Source: Parapedobacter lycopersici_A
GTDB lineage: Bacteria > Bacteroidota > Bacteroidia > Sphingobacteriales > Sphingobacteriaceae
Length of the DNA: 64,000 nt
Assembly: GCF_040395035.1 (NCBI RefSeq)
Contig: NZ_JBEBRB010000008.1
Coordinates: 1-64,000, forward strand
Direction of reading: 5' to 3'
In this document: positions 9,292 through 17,878 of the stretch, piece by piece
Position numbering within the stretch: the stretch's first letter is position 1
Layout: the number at the start of each line of letters is the position of its first letter
The notes under the pieces: model-generated
The model's database searches: none
Told to the model about the DNA's origin: nothing
Seen by the model: only the letters and a program-made list of their open reading frames with translations
Made by a program: the position numbers and the translations under genes

Positions 9292-10210
9292 AATCATCAT
9301 AGCCGGTGGGACTGGCTGGCTTGGGTCGGCGATTATCCGGTATTATTTGAACGCGGCGAATGAGCTTGTCGTATTAACAAGGACAGTAAGGTCAGCACGT
9401 GATGGCGTGCGTTACGTTCGCTGGGACGGCTGCTCAATGGGTGATTGGTATAGGGAACTGGATGGTGCCGATACGGTGATTAATCTGTCGGGCGAATCTA
9501 TCAATAGCCGATTAACAACGGCTAACAAAGATCGGATATGGCGTTCCCGGATCGACACAACAACGGTAATTGGCGAAGCGATACAGCAGGTTTTGGTTCC
9601 GCCGAAGTTATGGATCAACGCTTCTGGAATTTCGATTTATGAATCGTCAGATGTAGTCCGGAACGAAGGAGATGAGCCGCATGGAGAGGACTTCCTTGCG
9701 CGGGTGACCCAGCAATGGGAGCAGGCGCTTCGCGCCAGGCACACACCGAATACACGCAATGTGTGGCTGAGAATCAGCGCAGTGTTGTTTGCTAATGGGG
9801 GCATGCTGAAGCCGTTGATCCGTTTGGTTCGTCTGGGACTTGGAGGGCGTATTGGCAACGGTAACCAGTATGTTTCATGGATTCATGAAACCGACTTTGT
9901 CCGGGTAGTGGACTGGATTATTAACCATCGTGATATCTATGGTGTCATCCATGCCTGTAGTCCAAATCCGGTTCCGAACTGGGAATTGATGAAGGCATTG
10001 CGCCACGCATTGAAGATGCCATTGGGACTGCCTAATTATACTTGGGCTGCAAAGATCGGTGGCTTGCTTATCGGTGTAGACGCGGACCTGATACTGTCCG
10101 GTCGGCGAATCGTTTCCCATAAGCTTCCGGCGGGAGGTTTTGTCTTTGATTATCCCGAAATTAATGCAGCAATCCGTAACTTAGTTGCCAAAAGTGAAGC
10201 ACACGCATGA
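9284..10210 (+). CDS. TIGR01777-family NAD(P)-dependent epimerase (YfcH/SDR39U1-like)
   Basis: A 308-residue extended SDR protein. The Rossmann nucleotide-binding loop GGTGWLGS is at residues 8-15. The family features VINLSGESI, WINASGISIY, WLRISAVLFANGG and VSWIHETDFV follow, with a short C-terminal DUF1731-type tail. The physiological substrate of this family is not well defined. The start overlaps the aminotransferase by 8 bases, and its end overlaps the next gene by 4 (ATGA), so the three genes are translationally coupled. Confidence 0.85.
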   Translation: MAKIIIAGGTGWLGSAIIRYYLNAANELVVLTRTVRSARDGVRYVRWDGCSMGDWYRELDGADTVINLSGESINSRLTTANKDRIWRSRIDTTTVIGEAIQQVLVPPKLWINASGISIYESSDVVRNEGDEPHGEDFLARVTQQWEQALRARHTPNTRNVWLRISAVLFANGGMLKPLIRLVRLGLGGRIGNGNQYVSWIHETDFVRVVDWIINHRDIYGVIHACSPNPVPNWELMKALRHALKMPLGLPNYTWAAKIGGLLIGVDADLILSGRRIVSHKLPAGGFVFDYPEINAAIRNLVAKSEAHA

Positions 10211-11622
10211 AGTATGATGCGATAATAGTTGGGTCCGGTCCCAATGGACTTTCGGCTGCTATTACCCTGCAACGCGCCGGGCTTCAGGTCCTGTTATTGG
10301 AAGCCAGGGACACGATCGGTGGTGGTACGCGGACGGCCGAACTGACCCTGCCGGGGTTCTTTCATGACGTTTGCTCGGCTGTGCATCCAATGGGTGCTGC
10401 CTCTCCATTTTTCCGGACGTTGCCTTTACATGAGTTTGGCTTGGAATACCTGAATCCAGAAGTATTAGCGGCACACCCGTTTGACGATGGTTCCGCCGCG
10501 GCGCTTTATCAATCGATAGCTGATACCGCCGCAGGTTTGGGTGAAGACGGCCCGGCTTATCGCCGCCTTTTTGATCCATTGGTGGAGGACTGGCCACGGA
10601 TTGAAGCGCATATCCTGGGACCGATGCTGAAATGGCCGAAAGATCCATTTGCATTGGCAGAGTTTGGGCTGAAGTCACTGCAATCGGGGAAGCAGATTGC
10701 CGCCCGTTTTAAAACCAGACACTTAAGAGGTTTATGGTCGGGTATCGTTGCCCACAGCATGATTCCATTGGAATCACTCACATCATCGGCTATTGGATTT
10801 GTGCTTACCATAGCGGGTCACCGTGGCGGATGGCCGATTCCCAAGGGCGGATCACAACGTATTGCGAATGCCTTGGCAGCTTATTTCCAGTCATTGGGCG
10901 GCGTGATCCAAACGGATACAATGGTAACAGCACTCGCGGATTTACCAGAGGCAAAAGCCATATTGTTTGATACTTCACCTAAGCAATTGATTCAAATCTG
11001 TGGAGATAGGCTGTCTTCTTTTTACCGATGGCAATTGAGGAACCACCGGTATGGGATGGGGGTATTTAAAGTAGACTGGGCATTAAGTGAACCGGTTCCT
11101 TTTGTTGCGGAACAGGCGCGAAAGGCCGGTACGGTGCACTTAGGAGGTACCTTAGCGGAAATTGCAGCGGGCGAGCGACTGGTATGGGAAGGAAAGTGCG
11201 CCGATAGACCGTTCGTGCTATTTGCCCAGCAGAGTGTCTTCGACGATACGCGGGCCCCGGCGGGTAAACACACAGGCTGGGCGTATTGCCATGTCCCCAA
11301 TGGTTCTACTCAGGATATGACCGAGGCAATCACCGCCCAGGTGGAACGTTTTGCCCCGGGATTCCGGGACACGCTATTGGCCACGCATACGTTCAATACA
11401 GCCGCTATGGAAGCGTACAATCCAAATTATATTGGCGGCGATATTAACGGTGGCGTGGTGAATATTGCACAGCTATTCAATAGACCCGCCCTCCGGTTTT
11501 CACCTTACCGGACATCTGCAAAAGGAATTTATCTTTGTTCTGCATCGACGCCACCCGGTGGAGGCGTTCACGGCATGGGTGGTTTTTTTGCAGCCAAACA
11601 GGTATTAAAAGATCTTTTTTAA
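10207..11622 (+). CDS. FAD-dependent oxidoreductase, phytoene-desaturase-like
   Basis: A 471-residue flavoprotein with the dinucleotide-binding motif VGSGPNGLSAAITLQRAG at its N-terminus and a second motif RDTIGGGTRT, typical of the CrtI/phytoene dehydrogenase-like amine-oxidase superfamily. It ends in the family's C-terminal block GGGVHGMGGFFAAKQ. No carotenoid genes are near, so a carotenoid role cannot be assumed. It is the last gene of the 8122-11622 operon. The sequence AAAAGATCTTTTTT at its end could help stop transcription. Confidence 0.8.
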   Translation: MKYDAIIVGSGPNGLSAAITLQRAGLQVLLLEARDTIGGGTRTAELTLPGFFHDVCSAVHPMGAASPFFRTLPLHEFGLEYLNPEVLAAHPFDDGSAAALYQSIADTAAGLGEDGPAYRRLFDPLVEDWPRIEAHILGPMLKWPKDPFALAEFGLKSLQSGKQIAARFKTRHLRGLWSGIVAHSMIPLESLTSSAIGFVLTIAGHRGGWPIPKGGSQRIANALAAYFQSLGGVIQTDTMVTALADLPEAKAILFDTSPKQLIQICGDRLSSFYRWQLRNHRYGMGVFKVDWALSEPVPFVAEQARKAGTVHLGGTLAEIAAGERLVWEGKCADRPFVLFAQQSVFDDTRAPAGKHTGWAYCHVPNGSTQDMTEAITAQVERFAPGFRDTLLATHTFNTAAMEAYNPNYIGGDINGGVVNIAQLFNRPALRFSPYRTSAKGIYLCSASTPPGGGVHGMGGFFAAKQVLKDLF

Positions 11623-11662
11623 TCGTTTCCGACACGTTACGATGTCGTATAACCGGTTTTGC

Positions 11663-11729
11663 GTATGTTTTCTGCATATCATAGGCATGATTTATGCCTA
11701 TACCGGGAAAAAACAAGTGGCTACCTTTG
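11663..11729 (+). promoter_or_regulatory. Promoter and putative operators of susC-2
   Basis: TACCTTTG (11722-11729) is an exact -7 element without a visible -33 box. Upstream lie GTATGTTTTCTGCATA (11663-11678), matching the site before susC-1 with one mismatch, and a perfect inverted repeat ATAGGCAT (11681-11688) / ATGCCTAT (11694-11701) with a 5-base spacer. The repeat covers the -33 area, so it could bind a regulator. The shared GTATG site lies 22 bases further from the -7 box than in susC-1, about two helical turns. Confidence 0.5.
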
Positions 11730-12100
11730 TCATACTGAAATAAGTAATTGTCTGTTTTCAAATGATTAAAAAATGAACACTAAATTTACCCAAGGAACGC
11801 TGCCTGTCGTGCAACATTCTATTTGCATTGATCTTTCCAAATCATCTCCCATGTCGGCAATGCCTATCATGTACGCCGGTAATATGTGCCGTTAACCGAC
11901 ACAACGATCTTCCTTTTGAAATGGCTGAATGGAGACTGAAAAAGCCGTTTCAGATCACGTAATATTTAATTTTTGTCGATGGGTTAAATACCCGGGTTTT
12001 TGATGTTGGCGGGTGGTGATGTGAATACCGGGGTTGCTGGTTTCTTGCAGCAACAAAATCTATTTAAACCATAGATTATACATGATAATTAAAGCGATAT
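11730..12100 (+). other. Long 5' leader of susC-2
   Basis: About 370 bases between promoter and susC-2. It holds a 40-codon leader ORF (11773-11895) and several possible hairpins: GAAATGGCT (11918-11926) with AGCCGTTTC (11943-11951), the competing CTGAAA (11936-11941) with TTTCAG (11948-11953), and GTTGCTG (12033-12039) with CAGCAAC (12048-12054). None is followed directly by a strong T-tract, so the attenuator is less clear than before susC-1. Rearranging hairpins could also act on translation. Confidence 0.4.
11773..11895 (+). CDS. Putative Met/Cys leader peptide, 40 aa
   Basis: ATG lies 44 bases after the -7 box. The last 15 codons include four Met and one Cys and end MYAGNMCR-stop, like the MTMCCR ending of the leader ORF before susC-1, while the N-terminal parts differ. 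The shared ending at the same place before paralogous operons suggests a functional leader peptide whose translation speed through Met/Cys codons is sensed. No named family is recognised. Confidence 0.5.
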   Translation: MNTKFTQGTLPVVQHSICIDLSKSSPMSAMPIMYAGNMCR

Positions 12101-15100
12101 ATGATTATTCATAAAATTCAAAGACGATATCAATGGCTGTGGATACTTTGTGGGCTTGTTGTGCTGACGTTCCCTGTTGAAACAATAGCGCAGCAGACCG
12201 TACCGTTGGTTAATTCCGTATTAGATGGCACGGTCATCGATGCGGCGACGAAAGAACCCCTTGCCGGCGCGACGATTGACATTGCTGGAATAACACACAG
12301 TACAAAAACGGATGAGAACGGGAAGTTCCGTTTCGTAACCGGGCAGAAATTTCCTTACACGCTTATCGTAACCTACATCGGATATAAAGCAATCAATGTG
12401 GTGGCCGACGGAAGTCCGATTACCATTGCGCTGGAACAGGATGCCACACTATTGGAGGATGTCGTTGTTGTGGGATATGGCACCCAATCACGACGGGACC
12501 TGGTTGGCTCGGTTTCAACGATTAAAGCGGATGAAACTAAGCAGATTCCGGCGGGAAGTTTTGATGCCCAATTGCAAGGTAAGGCTGCGGGCCTGCAGAT
12601 TTCGTCAAATACGGGGGTGCCGGGTGAAGGGATTTTCATCCGCGTAAGGGGAACAACGTCAATTAACGCGAACAATGACCCACTATATATTGTTGATGGA
12701 ATTTTCTTAAACAATACCAGTTTACAGACGGTCAGTACGGGAGGTAAGGAAACCTCACCGATCGCAGACATCAACCCATCAGACATCGAAAGTATCGAAG
12801 TGCTAAAGGATGCGAGTGCGACGGCTATTTACGGCGCGCGCGGTGCCAATGGAGTAGTTATTGTGACCACCAGGCGTGGTTCATTTAACACGAAACCTGT
12901 TGTTGGCTTCAATGCCACCCACGGATGGGCGCACGCCCCGAAAATATGGGAAATCGCGTCCGGGCCTGAAAACGCGGCACTGCTCAATGAGTCCTGGATT
13001 AACTCGGGGATTGATAACCCCGCGCTGAACCAGACGTATGAAAACCGGCCTTTTCGACCCGTAGAAGACGGTGGGCGGGGCACCCCTGAAGAACAGGAAA
13101 CTTACGACCGGTTGGGAGACATATTCCGCACTGCCCAATTGCAGAATTATGATTTGACATTGCAGGGAGGGAACAACAGTGCCCGATATTATATTGGTGC
13201 GGGATACAACAGACAGGAATCGATTATGCGGCCTGTGTATTTTGAGCGTTCGAGCTTTAAGCTTAACCTCGACCAACAAATCAGTGACCGGGTACAGATT
13301 GGCTTGAGCAATGGCGTGTCGCGCACGTTCAGGAACCAGGCCCGTGCTGGTGATGGTCCCCAGGGAGGTATGTTTCAAACCGCATTGCTGGTGGCCACGT
13401 ACCTGCCAAAAAACAATCCGGATGGGACGCCGGCCAAATGGGGACCTTGGGATAACCTGGATGTACTCTTGAATAACTATGATGTAACCACGGCTAATCT
13501 TCGTTACATCGGAAATATTCACGCTGATGTTGAAATTCTTCCGGATCTGAAGTTCCGGACCAGCTTTGGTGTCGACTATAATAATTACGAAGAAGCAGAG
13601 TACTGGAATAGCCTAACACTCATCGGAGCACCACCTACAAATGGACGCGCTACTTCAGCAATCAGCCAGAACAGCACCTGGTTGACAGAACAAACGCTTA
13701 CTTATAGGAAAAATTGGGGGCAACACCGCTTCGGGGCCCTTATCGGAAATTCCCTGCAGGGCGATGTACGGAAAACGACGTCTGCTGAAGGTACCGATTT
13801 TGCCAATGACTCTTTTAAACTGATCGCTTCTGCCGCGAACCGGATCAGTAACCAGTTTTGGACACAGTCAAAACTGGCCTCATTCTTTTCCAGGGTTGAT
13901 TATAATTATGCAGGAAAATATTATATCGAAGTGGCCGCCAGAGCCGATGGGTCATCCCGTTTCGGACGGAATAATAAATGGGGGTATTTCCCGTCCGTAG
14001 GCGTTTCCTGGCGAGCAAAAGCGGAGTCTTTTCTCGAAGATGTCGACGTGATTGATGATTTGAAATTGCGGGGGAGCTATGGGCTGGCTGGTAATCAAAA
14101 CATTGGTGACTTTGCAGCGCGGGGTTTGTGGTCGGGAGGGGCGGGATATCCCGATATCGTGGGTGGCGGCGACAAACCGGGTACTGCACCGCAGCAACTG
14201 GCTAACCGGGATTTGAAATGGGAGCGTACCCGGCAGGTGAACGTGGGATTGGACATCAGCCTGCTGCGGCAACGACTCAACATCGAATTTAACCTTTATC
14301 ATAAATATACCAAGGATGCATTGCTGCAGTTGCCGCTGCCTTCCACCACCGGATTTGGTTCCTATTATAGTAATGAAGGGGAGATTATTAATAAAGGCTA
14401 CGAGATCGGTATCCAGACGGTGAACATACGCCACAAAAATTTCCAATGGCAAACGAGCTTTAACCTGTCGGGTAACACCAACCACATCAAAAAGCTGAAT
14501 GCACCTATCAATGTCTATAGCCGCGACTGGATCCGGATGCAGGAGGGCTACCCGATGTACTCCTTCTGGTTGTATAATCAGTTATATGTGGATCCCAGTA
14601 CCGGGGATGCTGTGTTTGAAGATGTAAACGGAGATGGGCGGATTACTGTGGCTGATCGCCAGATTATGGGAAACGCATTGCCTGATTTTTACGGCGGAAT
14701 TACCAATAATTTCACGTACGGATCATGGGATCTCGGTGTGCTTTTTACCTTCCAATACGGCAATGACGTATATAATATGAATGAGTTCTTCGATATGGCG
14801 GGCGGTACGCGCCCCGACCGCTTCGCAATCGCCAATTCGACCAAACGGTGGCAGAAACCGGGCGACGTGACTGATGTTCCCCGATTTACTACCGTGGGTA
14901 ATAATTACCGCCTTGAGCAAAACAGCCGGCTGCTGGAAGACGGTTCATTTCTGCGCCTGCAATCCCTGACCCTGGGATACACGCTCCCCAATCGGATCGC
15001 GGAACGGATAAGGTCCAAATCCCTTCGGGTTTATTTAATTGGGTCCAACCTTTGGTTGCTGACGCGCTATACTGGATTGGATCCCGAATCGAACGTTTCC

Positions 15101-15184
15101 AACGGACAGCATGTTCAGGGGCTGGATTTCGGCACCCCTCCACAGCCACGTACAATACAGCTCGGCATTCAATTATCTATTTGA
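12101..15184 (+). CDS. SusC/RagA-type TonB-dependent outer-membrane transporter (copy 2)
   Basis: A 1027-residue paralogue of the SusC at 459-3578. It has a signal peptide ending near TIAQQ (about residue 31), a carboxypeptidase-regulatory-like domain (about 40-115), EDVVVVGYGTQSRRDLVGSV, a plug domain (DIESIEVLKDASATAIYGAR) and a barrel ending QLGIQLSI. Conservation with copy 1 is strong through the plug and in barrel blocks such as GYPMYSFWLYNQLYVDP, and weaker in putative loop regions. It starts the second SusC-SusD-DoxX-DoxX module; SusD follows after 16 bases. The imported ligand is unknown and probably related to that of copy 1. Confidence 0.93.
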   Translation: MIIHKIQRRYQWLWILCGLVVLTFPVETIAQQTVPLVNSVLDGTVIDAATKEPLAGATIDIAGITHSTKTDENGKFRFVTGQKFPYTLIVTYIGYKAINVVADGSPITIALEQDATLLEDVVVVGYGTQSRRDLVGSVSTIKADETKQIPAGSFDAQLQGKAAGLQISSNTGVPGEGIFIRVRGTTSINANNDPLYIVDGIFLNNTSLQTVSTGGKETSPIADINPSDIESIEVLKDASATAIYGARGANGVVIVTTRRGSFNTKPVVGFNATHGWAHAPKIWEIASGPENAALLNESWINSGIDNPALNQTYENRPFRPVEDGGRGTPEEQETYDRLGDIFRTAQLQNYDLTLQGGNNSARYYIGAGYNRQESIMRPVYFERSSFKLNLDQQISDRVQIGLSNGVSRTFRNQARAGDGPQGGMFQTALLVATYLPKNNPDGTPAKWGPWDNLDVLLNNYDVTTANLRYIGNIHADVEILPDLKFRTSFGVDYNNYEEAEYWNSLTLIGAPPTNGRATSAISQNSTWLTEQTLTYRKNWGQHRFGALIGNSLQGDVRKTTSAEGTDFANDSFKLIASAANRISNQFWTQSKLASFFSRVDYNYAGKYYIEVAARADGSSRFGRNNKWGYFPSVGVSWRAKAESFLEDVDVIDDLKLRGSYGLAGNQNIGDFAARGLWSGGAGYPDIVGGGDKPGTAPQQLANRDLKWERTRQVNVGLDISLLRQRLNIEFNLYHKYTKDALLQLPLPSTTGFGSYYSNEGEIINKGYEIGIQTVNIRHKNFQWQTSFNLSGNTNHIKKLNAPINVYSRDWIRMQEGYPMYSFWLYNQLYVDPSTGDAVFEDVNGDGRITVADRQIMGNALPDFYGGITNNFTYGSWDLGVLFTFQYGNDVYNMNEFFDMAGGTRPDRFAIANSTKRWQKPGDVTDVPRFTTVGNNYRLEQNSRLLEDGSFLRLQSLTLGYTLPNRIAERIRSKSLRVYLIGSNLWLLTRYTGLDPESNVSNGQHVQGLDFGTPPQPRTIQLGIQLSI

Positions 15185-15200
15185 TTAAAAGCTTAATAAA

Positions 15201-16553
15201 ATGAATATAAAACTTATTTTATGCTATATACCGGCTTTGTCAGCCGTGCTTTCCTGTAATTCGTTTCTGGAAGTAGAGCCACAACAATCTATTTCAGATG
15301 AAGCAACAATCACCAATGGCACTTCTGCAGAAACGGCAGTCAGGGGCATGTACCGCGCACTAGCCGCTGAAAATTATTACGGAACCACTTTCCAGGCGAT
15401 TGGATATTTATCAGGGGATAACATCGAATGGACAGGTTCCCGGGCGACCGCCGGCCAGTTTGTCAATCATGATGTGCGTGCAGATAATGAATCCGTGGCC
15501 GCGGTTTGGTCAGCTATTTACAACACAGTTAACCGGGCGAATCACATCATCGATAAAGTTGCCGCTTTGCCGCTGGAACCGACGTTTACCCAGGAGAAGA
15601 AGAATCAGTTGCTGGGTGAAGCTTATTTCGTCAGGGCATTAGCATATTTTGATCTGACCCGGTTATGGGGCGGTGTGCCACTTTACCTTAACCCAACGTC
15701 CACATCAACAGACAACCGTGGCCTCCCGAGGAGCAGTGTTGAAGAAACGCTTGCTCAGGTACTGCGCGATTTAGATGAAGCAGAAATATTACTACCCGAA
15801 ACAACAAATCGCATCAGGGCAACACGGAAAACCACCTGGGCATTGAAGGCGCGATACTACCTCTATCAAAAAAATTGGGAAAAGGCCGAAGGTTACGCAA
15901 CAAGGATAATCGACGATGAAGCAAATTACAGGTTATTACAGCCATATGGCACATTCTTTATGAATGATGCCGTGGCTACTGCAGAGTCCGTATTTGAATT
16001 AGCTTACAGTGCCACCAATACCAACGGCCATCGGGGCAACTGGCAGCCGCCACAGCTTGGCGGCACAAGGCAGTGGGCTCCCAATGCCGAGTTTGTCGCG
16101 CTGGTAACTAACCCGGCCATTGGTGGTAATCGGTCGGTACTGGTCGACCGGACATCCGACGGACGGTGGTACGGTAATCTGTATTACCGAAGTCCGGCAA
16201 CTGACCCCGCGTATATAATCCGTATCGCCGAATTGTACCTGATCCGTGCCGAAGCACGTGCCCGGCAGGGAGGGGAGAAACTTGAAGGCGCACAGCTTGA
16301 CCTCCAAGCTGTACGCAGTCGCGCCGGACTGGTTTCCTCCGGCACGGCTACACAAGAAGGGCTTTTACTGGCGATTGAAAAGGAACGCCGGATAGAATTT
16401 GCTTTTGAGCCACACCGGTGGTTTGATTTAATCAGAACCGGCCGGGCGGCCGAGGTGCTGGGATTAGCGGACAGCAGGCGATACGTACTGCCGATCCCTG
16501 CGGACCAGATCCTGGTAGATCGTGCATTGATACAAAATGACGGATATAACTAA
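15201..16553 (+). CDS. SusD/RagB-type substrate-binding lipoprotein (copy 2)
   Basis: A 450-residue lipoprotein with lipobox SAVLSC (Cys about residue 19), TPR-like helices (LLGEAYFVRALAYFDL) and the SusD C-terminal signature FAFEPHRWFDLIRTG, YVLPIP and QNDGYN. It closely parallels the SusD at 3588-4943, including NTNGHRGNWQPP. It binds ligand at the cell surface with the adjoining SusC. The next gene begins 6 bases after its stop. Confidence 0.92.
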   Translation: MNIKLILCYIPALSAVLSCNSFLEVEPQQSISDEATITNGTSAETAVRGMYRALAAENYYGTTFQAIGYLSGDNIEWTGSRATAGQFVNHDVRADNESVAAVWSAIYNTVNRANHIIDKVAALPLEPTFTQEKKNQLLGEAYFVRALAYFDLTRLWGGVPLYLNPTSTSTDNRGLPRSSVEETLAQVLRDLDEAEILLPETTNRIRATRKTTWALKARYYLYQKNWEKAEGYATRIIDDEANYRLLQPYGTFFMNDAVATAESVFELAYSATNTNGHRGNWQPPQLGGTRQWAPNAEFVALVTNPAIGGNRSVLVDRTSDGRWYGNLYYRSPATDPAYIIRIAELYLIRAEARARQGGEKLEGAQLDLQAVRSRAGLVSSGTATQEGLLLAIEKERRIEFAFEPHRWFDLIRTGRAAEVLGLADSRRYVLPIPADQILVDRALIQNDGYN

Positions 16554-16559
16554 TCAGCG

Positions 16560-17876
16560 ATGAATACAGGGGAAATACCAATGAATAGTACCGGGTGGAA
16601 TAGTAAGGTAAACATCCTTTTCCGGCTATGCTTCATTTTCTTTTCGTTGCATATGTTGCTCTTCGCGCTAAATTTCCTCATTGGAATTTTTACACTTTCT
16701 GGTCAAGGGCTACATTTCCTGACATTCTTCCAGCTGGCCAATCAGGCTTCCTATTTGGCGGTATGTTTGCTGATAGCTGTGCTGGCCACAGTTGTGTGGA
16801 GTTATTATAAACATGATACGGCGTATTACCGCGCGCTTGACTACTGGATCCGGGTAATCGTCCGTTACCGGCTAGCTATCGGGATGTTTGCCTATGGCTG
16901 GATCAAGTTATTCCCATTGCAGATGCCTACGCCTACACTCAGCGACTTGAATACGGCCTATGGTGATTTTCTGCCTTGGAAAATTTACTGGCTGACCACC
17001 GGCGCAGCGTCTGGAGGCTATGAGTCGGCGTTGGGTGCGTTGGAAATCATTGCCGGGGGACTTTTATTGTTTCGCAGAACCACGTCGTTCGGTGCATTGC
17101 TCGCACTATTGATGCTGACCAACGCACTAGGCGTTAATATTGCCTATCAAACGGGTCAGTACGCCTTTTGTTTATTACTCATTCTGGCCGCTATTTTTCT
17201 GATTGCGCCAGACATCCCTCGCTTATACCGATTGTTGGTGCTCGAACAACCCGCGCGCGCAAGGAAAAATCCCGTTCCGGTGAGTGGACGCGGTCTTCGG
17301 ATTACAAATGGGCTCCGGATGATCGTTGCCTTCGGCATGGTGGGCTATGCATACCTGGTATATACGGCCTACTTGCGGGGGCCGCATTTGCTCCCGGAAG
17401 GAAATGGAGTGAATGAATTATATGGTTATTACGAGGTAACTGATTTTGAATGGAATGGCGCCCTTGTCCCATATTCATTAACGGATCGAAACCGGTGGCA
17501 GAATGTTGTCTTTGAAAAATGGCCCACCGTAAGTATAAAGCGCGCTGCTGCGGTGCCGATGGATTGGACGAAGGAGGGATTTGGTACAACTGGGAATCTG
17601 GATCGGAATTACGAAGGCGCCGGAACGGTAGGGAGGCATTACTTTCATTATACGGCGGATACTATACATCGTGTGTTGCATCTTCAAAATAAAAACATAC
17701 ATCAACGTAATGAAAGGTGGGATCTCCGGTATGTTGTCGATTCCGATGGCGGATTAACATTGGCAGGTACCGAAGCCAGTGGCGATTCGGTGCGAATGAC
17801 ATTAAGAAAAGTTAATCGACGATACTTATTATGGGAGGGTAGGCGCCGACCCATTCAGCTTTCGGTTTTTAATTGA
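16560..17876 (+). CDS. DoxX-like membrane protein, type A (copy 2)
   Basis: A 438-residue membrane protein matching the type A paralogue at 4946-6343 in position and sequence. The core motif is RYRLAIGMFAYGWIKLFPLQ. The C-terminal domain begins with a GYYEVTDF stretch, then RWQNVVFEKW, GTVGRHYFHY and LHLQNKN. An in-frame ATG at 16581 is an equally possible start. It lies 6 bases after SusD, and its stop is 2 bases before the start of the type B gene. Function is unknown; a membrane redox or sulfur-transfer role is only suggested by the DoxX relationship. Confidence 0.62.
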   Translation: MNTGEIPMNSTGWNSKVNILFRLCFIFFSLHMLLFALNFLIGIFTLSGQGLHFLTFFQLANQASYLAVCLLIAVLATVVWSYYKHDTAYYRALDYWIRVIVRYRLAIGMFAYGWIKLFPLQMPTPTLSDLNTAYGDFLPWKIYWLTTGAASGGYESALGALEIIAGGLLLFRRTTSFGALLALLMLTNALGVNIAYQTGQYAFCLLLILAAIFLIAPDIPRLYRLLVLEQPARARKNPVPVSGRGLRITNGLRMIVAFGMVGYAYLVYTAYLRGPHLLPEGNGVNELYGYYEVTDFEWNGALVPYSLTDRNRWQNVVFEKWPTVSIKRAAAVPMDWTKEGFGTTGNLDRNYEGAGTVGRHYFHYTADTIHRVLHLQNKNIHQRNERWDLRYVVDSDGGLTLAGTEASGDSVRMTLRKVNRRYLLWEGRRRPIQLSVFN

Positions 17877-17878
17877 TA

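Noticed and set aside
15185..15200. Possible terminator or processing site between susC-2 and susD-2
   Set aside because: The 16-base gap holds no hairpin; the two genes are simply co-transcribed.
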